Assembly (NCBI RefSeq): GCF_011075055.1
Contig: NC_058153.1
Location: 8,866,001 to 8,930,000 of the forward strand
Reading direction: 5' to 3'
Length of the DNA: 64,000 nt
Source of the DNA: Mangifera indica
Taxonomy: Eukaryota > Streptophyta > Magnoliopsida > Sapindales > Anacardiaceae
A program made the position numbers and the translations under genes. The notes beneath the pieces were generated by a model. It searched no databases. It was not told where the DNA came from and worked only from the letters and a program-made list of their open reading frames with translations. Positions 11,063-21,125 of the stretch are shown here, piece by piece; the first letter of the stretch is position 1, and every line of letters starts with the position of its first letter.

Positions 11063-12037
11063 TGATGTGGTTTTAATTCAAGTTCAACTAATAGGTGAGT
11101 TATATTAGGATGACCAAGCAAGTTCAATCCCAAACACAACTTCTAAACTACCAAAGTCAATAGAAAAAGAACAATTTCCAGCCAAATAGAATTCAGGAGA
11201 GATTTCAGCCAAGGAAGAAAATGATAATAAATGAGATTAAGAACAAACAAACAACAATCTAACCAATAAACCAAGGCCTAAAGGGAAACCCACCAGCCTT
11301 GAATCACCACCAACCCCTTGGTCAAGAGTTGGATAAAGAGAAATTGCAAACAATTGCAAGAAAGACTTTCTTTAATATTCAAGCTAAGTAAAAAACGTAC
11401 ATAAGCCAAGGATAGTTTAAATAGGCTTCAAACTACAATTAAATGAAACCTAAATGAAGTTACATTACATTTCAAGCTCATTTCAAAGGCATTTGGCTCT
11501 AATCTTCATGTTAATCCCAAAGGAGAATGCAAGGCAAGGGAAGGCCAAATTGTCATGAATTGTCTTGCCAAAAGAGGTAATTCCTAGAGCCATGTGATAT
11601 GTCAACTCTTGTCTCTTTCTTTGAGCTTCTTTGACTTGCTTAGCTTCACCCAAGGCAACTAACAAACTGAATTAAGCATAAACTAGCACAAACAACAAGT
11701 AAAATGCATAATTAGATAATAAAATATCTAGAGCTAATTAAACACTCTATTGGGCTTGTTGGACTTCTAATTGATCCAAGTGATGAAAGAGTAACCAAAG
11801 GAGGGCTTAGGACCCCAAAATGAAAGAAGGGACGAAATGGGCTTGAACATAGGTAGGTTTTGTGCTTGACTCTCTTCAAGGCAAGGTTTTGGGCTCCACA
11901 CTTCATGTAGGGCCGAATTTAACAAGTGATGAGGTTGGACTTGGTATTCTTCTATTGGTCTTGATTGGATTGCACTTGATGGAGTCTTGGATGGACTATG
12001 GATTGAGCATGGATCATCCATTTTCAGTTTTGGATCA
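11063..12037 (-). repeat. 5' LTR of element C (975 bp), promoter of the element
   Basis: Matches 5333-6307 at every position but one. Its right edge is followed by the ACTAA duplication. A TATTTAAA box on the minus strand at 11416-11423 is a candidate core promoter. B's reading frame runs into this LTR from the right, adding foreign residues after the RT catalytic motif. Confidence 0.96.
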
Positions 12038-12042
12038 ACTAA

Positions 12043-14490
12043 TATGTCATCAAAATAAACAACAACAAATGCACCAATGTAAGGTTTGAGTACCTCATTC
12101 ATAAGCCTCATGAAAGTGCTCGGAGCATTTGAAAGGCCAAAGGGCATAACCAACCATTCATATAAGCCTCCCTTAGTCTTGAAGGCTGTCTTCCATTCAT
12201 CCCCTTCTTTCATCCTTATTTGATGGTAGCCACTCCTTAGATCAATTTTGGAGAAGACACAAGCACCATGTAACTCATCAAGCATGTCATCAAGTCTAGG
12301 GATGGGATACCTATACTTGATGGTTATATTGTTAATGGCTCTACTATCCACACACATCCTATATGAACCATCTTTCTTAGGAACAAGTAGGGCTGGAACG
12401 GAACATGGACTCATGCTAGGCTTTACAAAGCCTTTTTCAATCAATTCTTCCACTTGCCTTTGCAACTCTTTAGTCTCCATGGGATTGCATCTATAGGCTG
12501 GCTTATTAGGCAATGGTGCACCCGGAACCAAGTCAATTTGATGCTCAATGCCTCTTATAGGAGGGAGGCCGGATGGAAGCTCTAGTGGGAACACATCTTC
12601 AAATTCAGCCAAGAGAGATTGAACTAAGGGATGAGCTTCTTTCTTCTCATGTTTGAGCTCCCCTTCAAGTATAAGTAATGCAAAGATAGGTTGCAAACTC
12701 AAAAGAGCCCTTTCTACTTGCTGCCCATTCATATACATACTCTCCCTTTTAGCTTCTTTCCCTTTGATAGTCTTGTTAGCTTCTTGGGGACTAAGAGGTA
12801 GCAAAGTAATGGTCTTCCCCTTGAATTTGAAGGAATAAGTGTTCTTTTTAACATTATGAGTTACTTCTCTATCAAATTGCCAAGGTCTCCCTAGCAACAA
12901 ATGGCATGCATCCATGGGAACTACATCACACATAATCTCATCTTGGTAATGCTTGCCAATGGAAAAGGAAACAAGTACTTGTTTGGCTACTTGGAGGCTG
13001 GTCCCATTGCTCAACCATTGGAGCTTATATGGTTGAGGATGAGGTATGGTAGATAATCCAAGTTTCTCCACTAATGTAGATGAAGCCACATTTGCACAAC
13101 TTCCACTATCTATAATCAAAGAACACACCTTGCCTCCAATGGTGCATCTTGATTGGAAAATTTGGAGCCTTTGTTCCTCATGTGGGAAGGACTTGGAATG
13201 CAATGCTCTTCTAATCACTAACATCTCTCCTTTATCAGCCCTTTGCATGACCTCCTCTTCTTCTTCTTCGGCAGCTCCATCTTCATGGCCATAATCTACA
13301 TTTTCTTCATCTTCTTGAAGAGACTCTTCAATAGCTTGAATCTCCATCAATGACAAAGTTCTTCTATTTGGGCATTCGGCTTGGAAGTGTCCATAGCCTT
13401 GACATTTGAAGCACTTTTTATTGGATAGATCAAGTCTTCCCATAATTGGTTTGTTCTTGCTAGGTTCTACCACCTTTTCTTTTCCTTTCTCCTTGGAAGT
13501 GATTTCGGCAGCCTTATAGTTGGATGGGGAACCCTTTTGAAAGGTGGTTCCCTTGTGGAAAGGAGGGCTTTTGTAGAATGAAGTCCCCTTGGTGAATGGC
13601 TTGGCAACCGTAGACTTCATGGCCATCTTTTGCTTCTCCACCTTAATAGCTAACTTACAAACATCTTCAAATGTGCAATATGGTTGCAATTCTACCATAT
13701 GAGCAATGTCTTGGTTTAAACCACCAATGAATCTTGCAATGGTTTGCTCTTTCACTTCCGGCAGCTCACTTCTCATTAATAGCTTCTCAAACTCCCTTAT
13801 GTAATGCTCTACTCCATCACTTCCTTGCTTAAGGGTGTGTAGCTTGAGGTAAAGATCTTGTTTATGGTTGTCCGGAAGGAATCTTCTCTTCATAAGCTTC
13901 TTTAGTTTCTCCCAAGATCTCACTCTCTCTTTACCATCCCTTTCCCTTTGCTTCTTAAGATTTTCCCACCACAAGGATGCATAATCCTTGAATTTCAAGA
14001 TGGCAAGTTTACATTTCTTCTCATCCGAATAGCCCTTATATTCAAAAACTCTCTCTATGGCATGTAACCAATCAACAAAATCATCCGGACTCATGCTCCC
14101 TTCGAATTCTGGAATTTCAATTCTTAAACCCCTATCATCATCCTTTTCTCTCCTAGGTGGCCTCTCTTGTTCTTCCTCACTTGAATAATCATGAAGCATC
14201 AATTCCTCCCTATGATGTCTAGGAGGAGGAGGGGAAGGTCTAATATGTCTTCTTGGTTGATGTAGTTGGGTTGGGTGAGGTGGAGGAGGGGGTATTTGGC
14301 TTTGTGTTGAAGTTTGGGGCTGTGATAAGGGTGCCCTACTTTGAGTGAGGGTCAAGTCTCTCATCATTTGATTCATTTGGTCCTTAATGGCCTTAAGTTC
14401 TCCTTTAACTTCTTCTTTTAATGCCATGTGGGCAAATTCCCAAGGATGAGGAGGTGAGGAGGATGAGGATGAACTTCTTTTGTGGGACAT
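12043..14490 (-). pseudogene. Element B Gag-protease-RT, 5' half, cut off by C
   Basis: 816 open codons from the Met at 14490 (MSHKRSSS). Gag comes first, with a Pro/Gln-rich N-terminal stretch, the capsid region ([20 protein letters not shown], about residue 130), and a zinc knuckle [14 protein letters not shown] (about 360). An acidic run follows, then protease [13 protein letters not shown] (about 457) and RT up to YFDDI. The frame stops at a codon boundary where C begins, directly after the RT catalytic aspartates; the rest resumes at 5332. The two halves total 1,566 codons including the stop, with no other defect. Confidence 0.94.
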
Positions 14491-14706
14491 TTGTGGTAAT
14501 GGTTAATGGTTAATGGTTATAAGTGTGTAAGGGTTGGGGTGAGTATTGGTAAGTGTTTAGGTTAAGGAAGGTTTGTGTTTAAGGCAAATTAAGGTTCTGT
14601 GAACAGTAATTTTGTAGTGAACAGTAAATTTCGGGAGGTGAACAGTGGCTCCGGAGTTGAAAATCAGTCAACAAATCACACAAATAACCTATGCTCTGAT
14701 ACCAAA
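14491..14706 (-). promoter_or_regulatory. Leader and primer binding site of element B
   Basis: TGGTATCAGAGC on the minus strand at 14693-14704 is the initiator tRNA-Met type primer site, two bases from the LTR. The roughly 200-bp leader has repeated GTGAACAGTA words on the plus strand and nothing else recognisable. Confidence 0.9.
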
Positions 14707-15299
14707 TGGTGCATATCCATCAAGGCAATGCAACAAGTCACAAACTGAAAATCTGGAATTTATTGTTCATATGGCACAGCAGCATTTTGTCTTCCAATTT
14801 GACCAATCAAATGACTTCCAAAACATACAAATTATGGTTCATTGGAAAGGGCATTCAAAGAGCTTTCTAATGATATATGATAGCAATCACAACTCAATCA
14901 ACAAGGCATTCAAAACTAGTTTCAAAGTTGGATGGCATTATTTGAAAATGGCAAAATTACATACTGTAAACAGTACCCGGGCATATAACACACATTCACA
15001 CTTTGGATTTCAAGGGGTAACAAGAAAGTTAACCAAGGCATAAAGGAAATTTCCACCAACCTTGGGGTCTTCCACCACCAATTCTTCCTCCAAGATGAAT
15101 TGGATAAAGGAAAGAGCAACTAAAGAAAAGCTACAAAGCTTTACTTGAATTTTTCATTAGCAAAGAAGTCTAGCTTACAAATGAAAATCCACTTTCATAT
15201 ATACAAGAGCAAGTGGCGGCAAAATGGAGCATTAATTTTGACATGGAAGCTTTTCTCTTCATTTAAGCTTAACCATTCATTCAATACTAAGGCCATACT

Positions 15300-16051
15300 G
15301 GAAAAGGTAACTTGGCACAAGCTTATATGGTTCAAACGACACTTTCTAAGACATTCTTTCATTGTTTGGTTGGGTATTAGGGGAAAACTTATGACAAGGG
15401 ATAAATTAATCCGAATTGGCCTTATCTCCCACAATGTTTGCCTTTTGTGTAATGAGGAACCGGAATGCATGGACCATCTCTTCTTTAGGTGTGCATTTAG
15501 CTTTCAAATCTGGAATGAAGTGATTAACTTATGTCATCAACAAATTAATCTCATGTCGTGGACCTCCTTGATTGAGGAGTTGACTAAAGAATGGAAGGTG
15601 GACAACTTCAAGAATATTTTGAGTAAGGTGTGTTTTGGTGCTACCGTCTACCACATATGGAAGGTTAGGAATGATATTTGCTTTGGAAGAAGTGGTTCAC
15701 CAAAGGAGAGAGTCACAATGCTTATTAAAGAGTGTGTTAGGGTAAGGGTAAATTGTTTGAAGAAAGTGAACAAGTCTAGTGAAAATGTGTCAATTGCAAA
15801 CAATTGGAGTATCTCTCATGCTATATTTGAGTAGTCATAGATTGATGCTTCTCATATAGTTTGTTTATGATGTAGTTCGGTCTTTGTTATTTTATGGTTT
15901 GATTTTATTTGTTGCTTGTTAGATTCGGCATAACCTAGGGACTTGTCCTAGGTATGCTTGTGTTTAGCTTAAGCTAGGAATTTGTCCTAGTTTTGCTCTT
16001 GTATATCCTTTACTTGGTATAAAATTATTTTACTTACCAAAAAAAAAAAAA
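15300..16051 (+). mobile_element. 5'-truncated LINE (L1-type) in B's 5' LTR
   Basis: A 752-bp plus-strand insertion flanked by a 17-bp duplication, AATACTAAGGCCATACT, at 15283-15299 and 16052-16068. It ends in a poly(A) run (16039-16051). The 3' LTR of B shows the empty site at 2903-2919. It holds the C-terminal end of ORF2 and a 3' tail with two hairpins (15933-15953 and 15974-15990). The same tail occurs at 33323-33961 and 20903-20970. Confidence 0.96.
15301..15834 (+). pseudogene. LINE ORF2 C-terminus (zf-RVT zinc-binding domain), fragment
   Basis: About 177 residues in frame up to the natural stop at 15832-15834. It opens with the WHKLIWFKRH...RHSFIVWLGI block typical of plant LINE ORF2, followed by the cysteine/histidine domain CLLCNEEPECMDHLFFRC, then a VYHIWKVRNDICFG segment. 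It matches the LINE at 18857-19245 where that LINE is cut by element A. Endonuclease and RT are absent. The protein part has no internal stop, which suggests a recent insertion. Confidence 0.9.
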
Positions 16052-16436
16052 AATACTAAGGCCATACTATATTAATTCAAGAAAACAACAAAAAGGGACA
16101 ACTTTTCCCTAAAAGGTGGAACTATGTCCACCAACTAAAGTTACTTGCTTCCCATTTAGTTGCAATCCAACTAAATAGGCTTCATGGCATCTTAGGCTTC
16201 AAGTGGGCTTGGAGTTGGCTTCTTGGACTCATTTAAGTTTCCATTTCATTAAGGCCTTGGATGCAAATAATGAAATTGCACCCAAAAGTAAAGTTGGGCC
16301 AATGTGGAAAAAGCAATGAATCTTTGGGCTTGCATGGAGCTAATTCTTCATTCTCAATGGTGGCTTGAGCCAAATGGAGACTTGATAGAGAATTGGAAGC
16401 TAGGGTTGGAGAGGTAGCCGAAAATACATCAATAAT

Positions 16437-17641
16437 CTACATTTTCTTCATCTTCTTGAAGAGATTCTTCAATAGCTTGAATCTCCATCAAGGACAAAGT
16501 TCTTCTATTTGGGCATTCAGCTTGGAAGTGTCCATAGCCTTAGCATTTGAAGCACTTTTTATTGGAGAGATCAAGTCTTCCCATAATTGGTTTGTTCTTG
16601 CTAGGTTCTACCACATTTTCTTTCCCTTTCTCCTTGTAAGTGATTTCGGCAGCCTTATAGTTGGATGGGGAACCCTTTTGAAAGGTGGTTCCCTTGTTGA
16701 AAGGAGGACTTTTGTAGAATGAAGTCCTCTTGATAAATGGCTTGGCAACCGTAGACTTTATGGCCTTCTTTTGCTTCTCCACCTTAATAGCCAACTTACA
16801 AACATCTTCAAAGGTGCAATATGGTTGCAATTCTACCATATGAGCAATGTCTTGGTTTAAACCACCAATGAATCTTGCAATGGTTTGCTCTTTCACTTCC
16901 GGCAGCTCACTTCTCATTAATAGCTTCTCAAACTCCCTTATGTAATGCTCTACTCCATCACTTCCTTGCTTAAGGTTATGTAGCTTGAGGTAAAGATCTT
17001 GTTTATGGTTGTCTGGAAGGAATCTTCTCTTCATAAGCTTCTTTAGTTTCTCCCAAGATCTCACTCTCTCTTTACCATCCCTTTCCCTTTGCTTCTTAAG
17101 ATTTTCCCACCACAAGGATACGTAATCCTTGAATTTCAAGATGGCAAGTTTACATTTCTTCTCATCCGAATAGCCTTTATATTCAAAAACTCTCTCAATA
17201 GCATGTAACCAATCAACAAAATCATCCGGACTCATGCTCCCTTCGAATTTCGGAATTTCAATCCTTAAACCCCTATCATCATCCTTTTCTCTCCTAAGTG
17301 GCCTCTCTTGTTCTTCCTCACTTGAATAATCATGAAGCATCAATTCCTCCCTATGATGTCTAGGAGGAGGAGGGGAAGGTCTAATATGTCTTCTTGGTTG
17401 ATGTAGTTGGGGTTAGGTGAGGTGGAGGAGGGGGTATTTGGCTTTGTGTTGAAGTTTGGGGCTATGATAAGGGTGCCCGACTTTGAGTGAGGGTCAAGTC
17501 TCTCATCATTTGCATCATTTGATTCATTTGGTCCTTAATAGCCTTAAGTTCTCCTTTGACCTCTTCTTTTAATGCCATGTGGGCAAATTCCCAAGGATGA
17601 GGAGGTGAGGAGGATGAGGATGAAGTTCTTTTATGTGACAT
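16437..17641 (-). pseudogene. Element A gag arm, broken
   Basis: Gag of A, starting at the Met at 17641 (MSHKRTSS) and running left to the B insertion. The capsid region and acidic linker match B closely. An extra base near 17413 shifts the frame in the Pro-rich N-terminal part. The fifth residue of the zinc knuckle (CFKCQ in B) is a stop here at 16540-16542, a C-to-T change on the coding strand. The remainder past the knuckle continues at 2325 after B. Confidence 0.92.
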
Positions 17642-17863
17642 CTGTGGTAGTGGCTAGTAGGTAAAGGTTAATGGTTATAAGTGTTTAAGGGTTGGAGTGA
17701 GTATTGGTAAATGTTTAGGTTAAAGAAAGCTTGTGTTTAAGGCAAATTATGGTTCTGTGAACAGTTTTTGTAGTGAACAGTAAATTCCTGGAGGTAAACA
17801 GTAGCTCCGGGAGATAGAAATCAGTCAACAAATCACACAAACAACCTAGGCTCGTATACTAAA
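17642..17863 (-). promoter_or_regulatory. Leader and decayed primer binding site of element A
   Basis: The site at 17850-17861 should read as in B (14693-14704) but has several changes (plus strand GCTCGTATACTA). The leader otherwise matches B's. Confidence 0.8.
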
Positions 17864-18856
17864 TGGTGCATATCCATCAAGGCAATGCAACAATTCACAA
17901 ACTCAAATCTGGAAATTAATGTTCATATGGCACAGCAGCACTTTGTCTTCCAATTTAACCAATCAAATGACCTCCAAAACATACAAAGTATAAATCATTG
18001 GAAAGGGTATTCAAAGAGCTTCCTAATGGTATATTATAGTAATCACAACTCAACCAACAAGGCATTCAAAACTTGTTTCAAAGTTTGATGATAAAATCTG
18101 AAAATAGCAAAATCACACACTGTGAACAGTATCCGGGCATACAACACACATTCACACTTTGGATTTCAAGGGTAACAAGAAAGTTAACCAAGGCATAAAG
18201 GAAATTTCCACTAACCTTGGGGTCTTCCACCACCAATTCTTCCTCCAAGATGAATTGGATAAAGGAAAAAGCAACTAAAGAAAAGCTACAAAGCTTTACT
18301 TGAATATTTCATTATCAAAGAAGTCTAGCCTTTACAAGTGAAAATCCACTTTCATATACAAGAGCAAGTGGTGGCAAAAATTGGGCATTAATTTGACATG
18401 GAAGCTTTTCCCTTCATTTAAGCTTAACCATTCATTCAATACTAAGGTCATACCATATTAATTGAAGAAAACAACAAAAGGGAACAACTTTTCCCTAAAA
18501 GGTGGAACTATGTCCACCAACTAAAGTTACTTGCTTCCTTTTTAGTTGCAATCCAACTAAATGGGCTTCATGGCATCTTGGGCTCCATTTAAGTGATGGA
18601 GGGCTACCTTATCTACTTGGGCTTCAAGTGGGCTTGTAGTTGGCTTCTTGGACTCATTTAAGTTTCCATTTCATTAAGGCCTTGGATGCAAGTAATGAGA
18701 TTGCACCCAAATGTAAAGTTGGGCCAAGGTGGAAAGAGCAATAAATCTTTGGGCTTGCATGGAGCTAATTCTTCATTCTTAATGGTGGCTTGAGCCAAAT
18801 GGAGATTTGATAGAGACTTTGAAGCTAGGGTTGGAGAGGTAGCTGAAAATACATCA
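17864..18856 (-). repeat. 5' LTR of element A (993 bp)
   Basis: TGGTGCATATCC to AAAATACATCA on the plus strand. It is 37 bp longer than B's LTRs, mainly from an extra block near 18575-18615. It has the same length and form as the solo LTR at 30318-31310, so A and that LTR are one subfamily. LINE sequence resumes at 18857; the five bases there, ATACT, are the predicted duplication, but the partner is off-window. Confidence 0.93.
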
Positions 18857-19493
18857 ATACTACCCTTAATACCCATCCATGCAATGAAGGAGTGTCTAGG
18901 GTAGTGTCTTTTGAACCAAATGATATTATGCCACAAAACTTTTGCTTTAGTCTCCCTTATACTATTCCAAGCCAACTTGATAGAGAATTGAGCATTAGCA
19001 CTTGGTTTCCACCAAAGGATATCTTCACCAATTAAAGGGGCTAAAATTATGGTATTTTTGATTTCCATAAAAGCTGTAGAATTCGTCAATGGCCATTTAC
19101 ATGCACCTTTTTCAATCACCTCCTTAACCTTGGAATACAACGGTAGCCTCAAGTCATATACCACCCTAGGACCATATTTGTCAATAAAGGGTCCTAAAGG
19201 ATGCCAATTGTCATGCCAAAGATGAGTATTCTGCCCATTTCCCACAATTTTCTGGATTTTATCTTTAATGCTTTTCCTAAGCTAAAGCAATTTCCTCCAA
19301 ACCCAAGAACAATTGCCATTTGGCTTGATCTCCCAAAAACTTTTGTTGCTAAGTCAATTATCATTGATCCAATCAACCCATAAAGAGGTACCACCTTTTT
19401 GAAGGAGTTTCCAGATATGCTTTCATCATAGTAGCCTTGTTCCAAGATTTGCTTTTCATAATACCCAAGCCCCCTTCCTCTTTTGGAAGACAA
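18857..19493 (-). pseudogene. LINE L1 ORF2, region between RT and zf-RVT
   Basis: Carries the WHDNWHPLGP...YGPRVVYD block (19110-19245) and WHNIIWFKRHYPRHSFIAWMGI, which aligns with the start of the LINE fragment at 15301. Reading continues without a stop into A's LTR (stop at 18658), but only the part to 18857 is LINE. There is a frameshift near 19200-19245. Confidence 0.85.
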
Positions 19494-19530
19494 ATCTCAT
19501 CCCAAGCAACCTTTGCCTTCTTGCTAGAGG

Positions 19531-21098
19531 TCATATGTCTCCACTCCAAAGGAAGTTCCTAAGGTAGCCATCAATTACCTTGTGCACTTTTGCGGGGAGA
19601 ATAAAGGTTGAAGACCAATATACTTGGATGCTAAATAGAATAGTCTTGATGAGAACAAGTCTTCCGGCATAAGAATGGAATTTACTTTTCCAAGATGAGA
19701 TTCTAGCCATAATCTTGTCAATGAGGGGTTTGCAATCATCAACTTTTAGTTTGGAGGATATCATAGGTACACCAAGGTACTTAAAAGGAAGTGCATCGAA
19801 CTCAATGCCAAGGATTGATTTCAGGCACTTCGTTTCAGAATTATTGACCCCCAAAAGATAAAGATTGTTTTTGGTCAGATTTGTTCTAAGTCCGGACCAT
19901 GAATGGAAGCAATCTAATGTATCCTTCATAAGAGATATGGAATTCACATCCACCCTACAAAATAACATGAGGTCATCGGCAAAACATAAGTGTGTAATAT
20001 TATTTTTCTTACACTTCTAATGATGGTTGAAACGAGCAATCTCCTTTAGTTCACTAAGCATGCAAGAAGTCACTTCCATGGCAATGATAAAAAGGTGTGG
20101 GGAAAGTGGATCCCCTTGCCTTAGCCCTTTAGTAATTTTGAAGAAGCCAACAAGTTCACCATTAAGGCCCACAGAGAATGTAGGACTAGTGATGCAAGTC
20201 TTTATCCAACTAATGAACTGTTGCAGCATATCAATGGCATCAAGGACAACAAGCAAGAAATCCTAATTTAAGGTGTCATATGCTTTCATGATATTTATCT
20301 TTATGGCACATTTCTTTTCATGAGTGTCCTTTTGGTAGCTATGCATAAGCTCTTGGCATAAAAGAATATTTTCACCAATGCAACGGCCTCCCACAAAAGC
20401 ACCTTGAGCTTTGTTAATGAACTGCAGACGTATGGTTTTGAGGCAGTTTGCCATGATTTTGGTGATGCATTTGTACAATGTATTGCAATAAGCTATAGGC
20501 CTGAAATCCTTACAAAGAGAAGGGTTAGTAATTTTAGGAACAAGAGCAAGTATAGTGCAATTAACCTCTTTTAAGAGATGACCCATTTTAAAAAAGTGTT
20601 TGATGGCCTTCACAACATCATCACCAATTATGTCCCATGCTGCCTTGAAAAAACATGCACTATATCCATTCGGACCCGAAGCCTTGTTATTATCCATAGC
20701 AAAAATGGTCTCTTTGATCTCCTCCGCTGAAATTTCTCTTATAAGCATATCCCTTTCCTCATGTCCAAGCCGAAATTTGACTAACTTTTTGAGCTTCTCA
20801 TGATTCACATTAGAATACTCATTTCCATTTAGGACAAATTTGAAGTGCTCCACAAACTCCTTCTTAACCTCCTCTATGTTGTTTACAAAAGATCCATCCT
20901 CCGTCCTAGATAAGCCATTGTATATCCTTTTCTTCTTGGTATAAATTTATTACTTACCAAAAAAAAAAAAGATCCATCCTCCCTTAAGATCCCATAGATA
21001 GAGTTCCTATTCCTTCTACCTTTGATGCTCTTGAAAAAGAACTTTGTATTTTGATCACCTTCCTTCAGCCAATGAACTTTTGATTTTTGTCTACCCAA
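19531..21098 (-). pseudogene. LINE L1 reverse transcriptase, broken
   Basis: RT blocks in order: ASGPNGYSACFFKAAW (about 20660), RPIAYCNTLYKCITKIMANCL (about 20470), GAFVGGRCIGENILL, and KINIMKAYD (about 20270), where the first catalytic Asp of the usual block is Asn. These are followed by GLRQGDPLSPHLFI (about 20110) and FADD at 19972-19983. Frameshifts near 20260, 20010 and 19525 and an insertion at 20903 break it. The enzyme would have made cDNA by target-primed synthesis in the nucleus. Confidence 0.9.
20903..20970 (+). mobile_element. 68-bp LINE 3'-tail insertion inside LINE L1
   Basis: GATCCATCCTCC occurs at 20891-20902 and again at 20971-20982. Between them is only the end of a LINE tail (GTCCTAGATAAGC...TTACTTACC) plus poly(A), matching 33896-33961. 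This is an extreme 5' truncation of the same LINE family, inserted on the opposite strand to its host. Confidence 0.93.
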
Positions 21099-21125
21099 AG
21101 ATTCCTCAGCTAATGAAAGGGATCT

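Larger units (their letters stand above)
5333..12037 (-). mobile_element. Ty3/gypsy element C, complete and very young, inserted in RT of B
   Basis: 6705-bp minus-strand element with LTRs at 5333-6307 and 11063-12037, polypurine tract, one long gag-pol frame, and an initiator-Met-type primer site. The LTRs align without gaps and differ at one base (T at 6222, C at 11952). The target duplication is ACTAA. The protein is clearly related to B's but the DNA is distinct, so it is a sister family. The only coding defect I see is one missing base near 6554. C is the innermost LTR element in the left nest. Confidence 0.96.
2326..16431 (-). mobile_element. Ty3/gypsy element B, complete, inserted in gag of element A
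   Basis: Complete minus-strand element: 3' LTR (2326-3281), polypurine tract, pol, gag, primer binding site (14693-14704), 5' LTR (14707-16431). LTR ends are TG...CA and the target duplication is ATAAT. Two later insertions lie inside: element C in RT (5333-12037) and a LINE fragment in the 5' LTR (15300-16051). Setting those aside, both LTRs are 956 bp and differ at about 7 positions by eye (0.7%), so B is young but older than C. Its gag-pol frame is open throughout, apart from being split by C. Confidence 0.95.
14707..16431 (-). repeat. 5' LTR of element B (956 bp plus a 752-bp LINE insertion and its duplication)
   Basis: TG...CA ends, bounded by the primer site on the left and ATAAT on the right. 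Without the LINE (15300-16051) and one 17-bp duplication it is 956 bp, equal to the 3' LTR. A TATATAT box on the minus strand at 15197-15203 is a candidate promoter. Confidence 0.95.
1..18856 (-). mobile_element. Ty3/gypsy element A, outer shell of the left nest, 3' end beyond window
   Basis: Minus-strand LTR retrotransposon seen as a pol arm (1-2325), a gag arm (16437-17641) and a 5' LTR (17864-18856); the 3' LTR lies off the left edge. Element B splits it in gag, with the pentamer ATAAT on both sides (2321-2325 and 16432-16436), and the gag reading resumes exactly across B. Its right LTR edge abuts LINE L1 at 18857, so A landed in that LINE. A and B belong to one family: bases 1-1060 are almost identical to 4261-5320. 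A carries several stop codons, a gag frameshift and a decayed primer site, so it is inactive. Confidence 0.92.

Noticed and set aside
5333..12037. Identical 975-bp blocks, as a segmental duplication with duplicated small proteins (5753-5935 and 11483-11665)
   Set aside because: They are the two LTRs of C; the small frames have no domain and lie wholly in LTR sequence.
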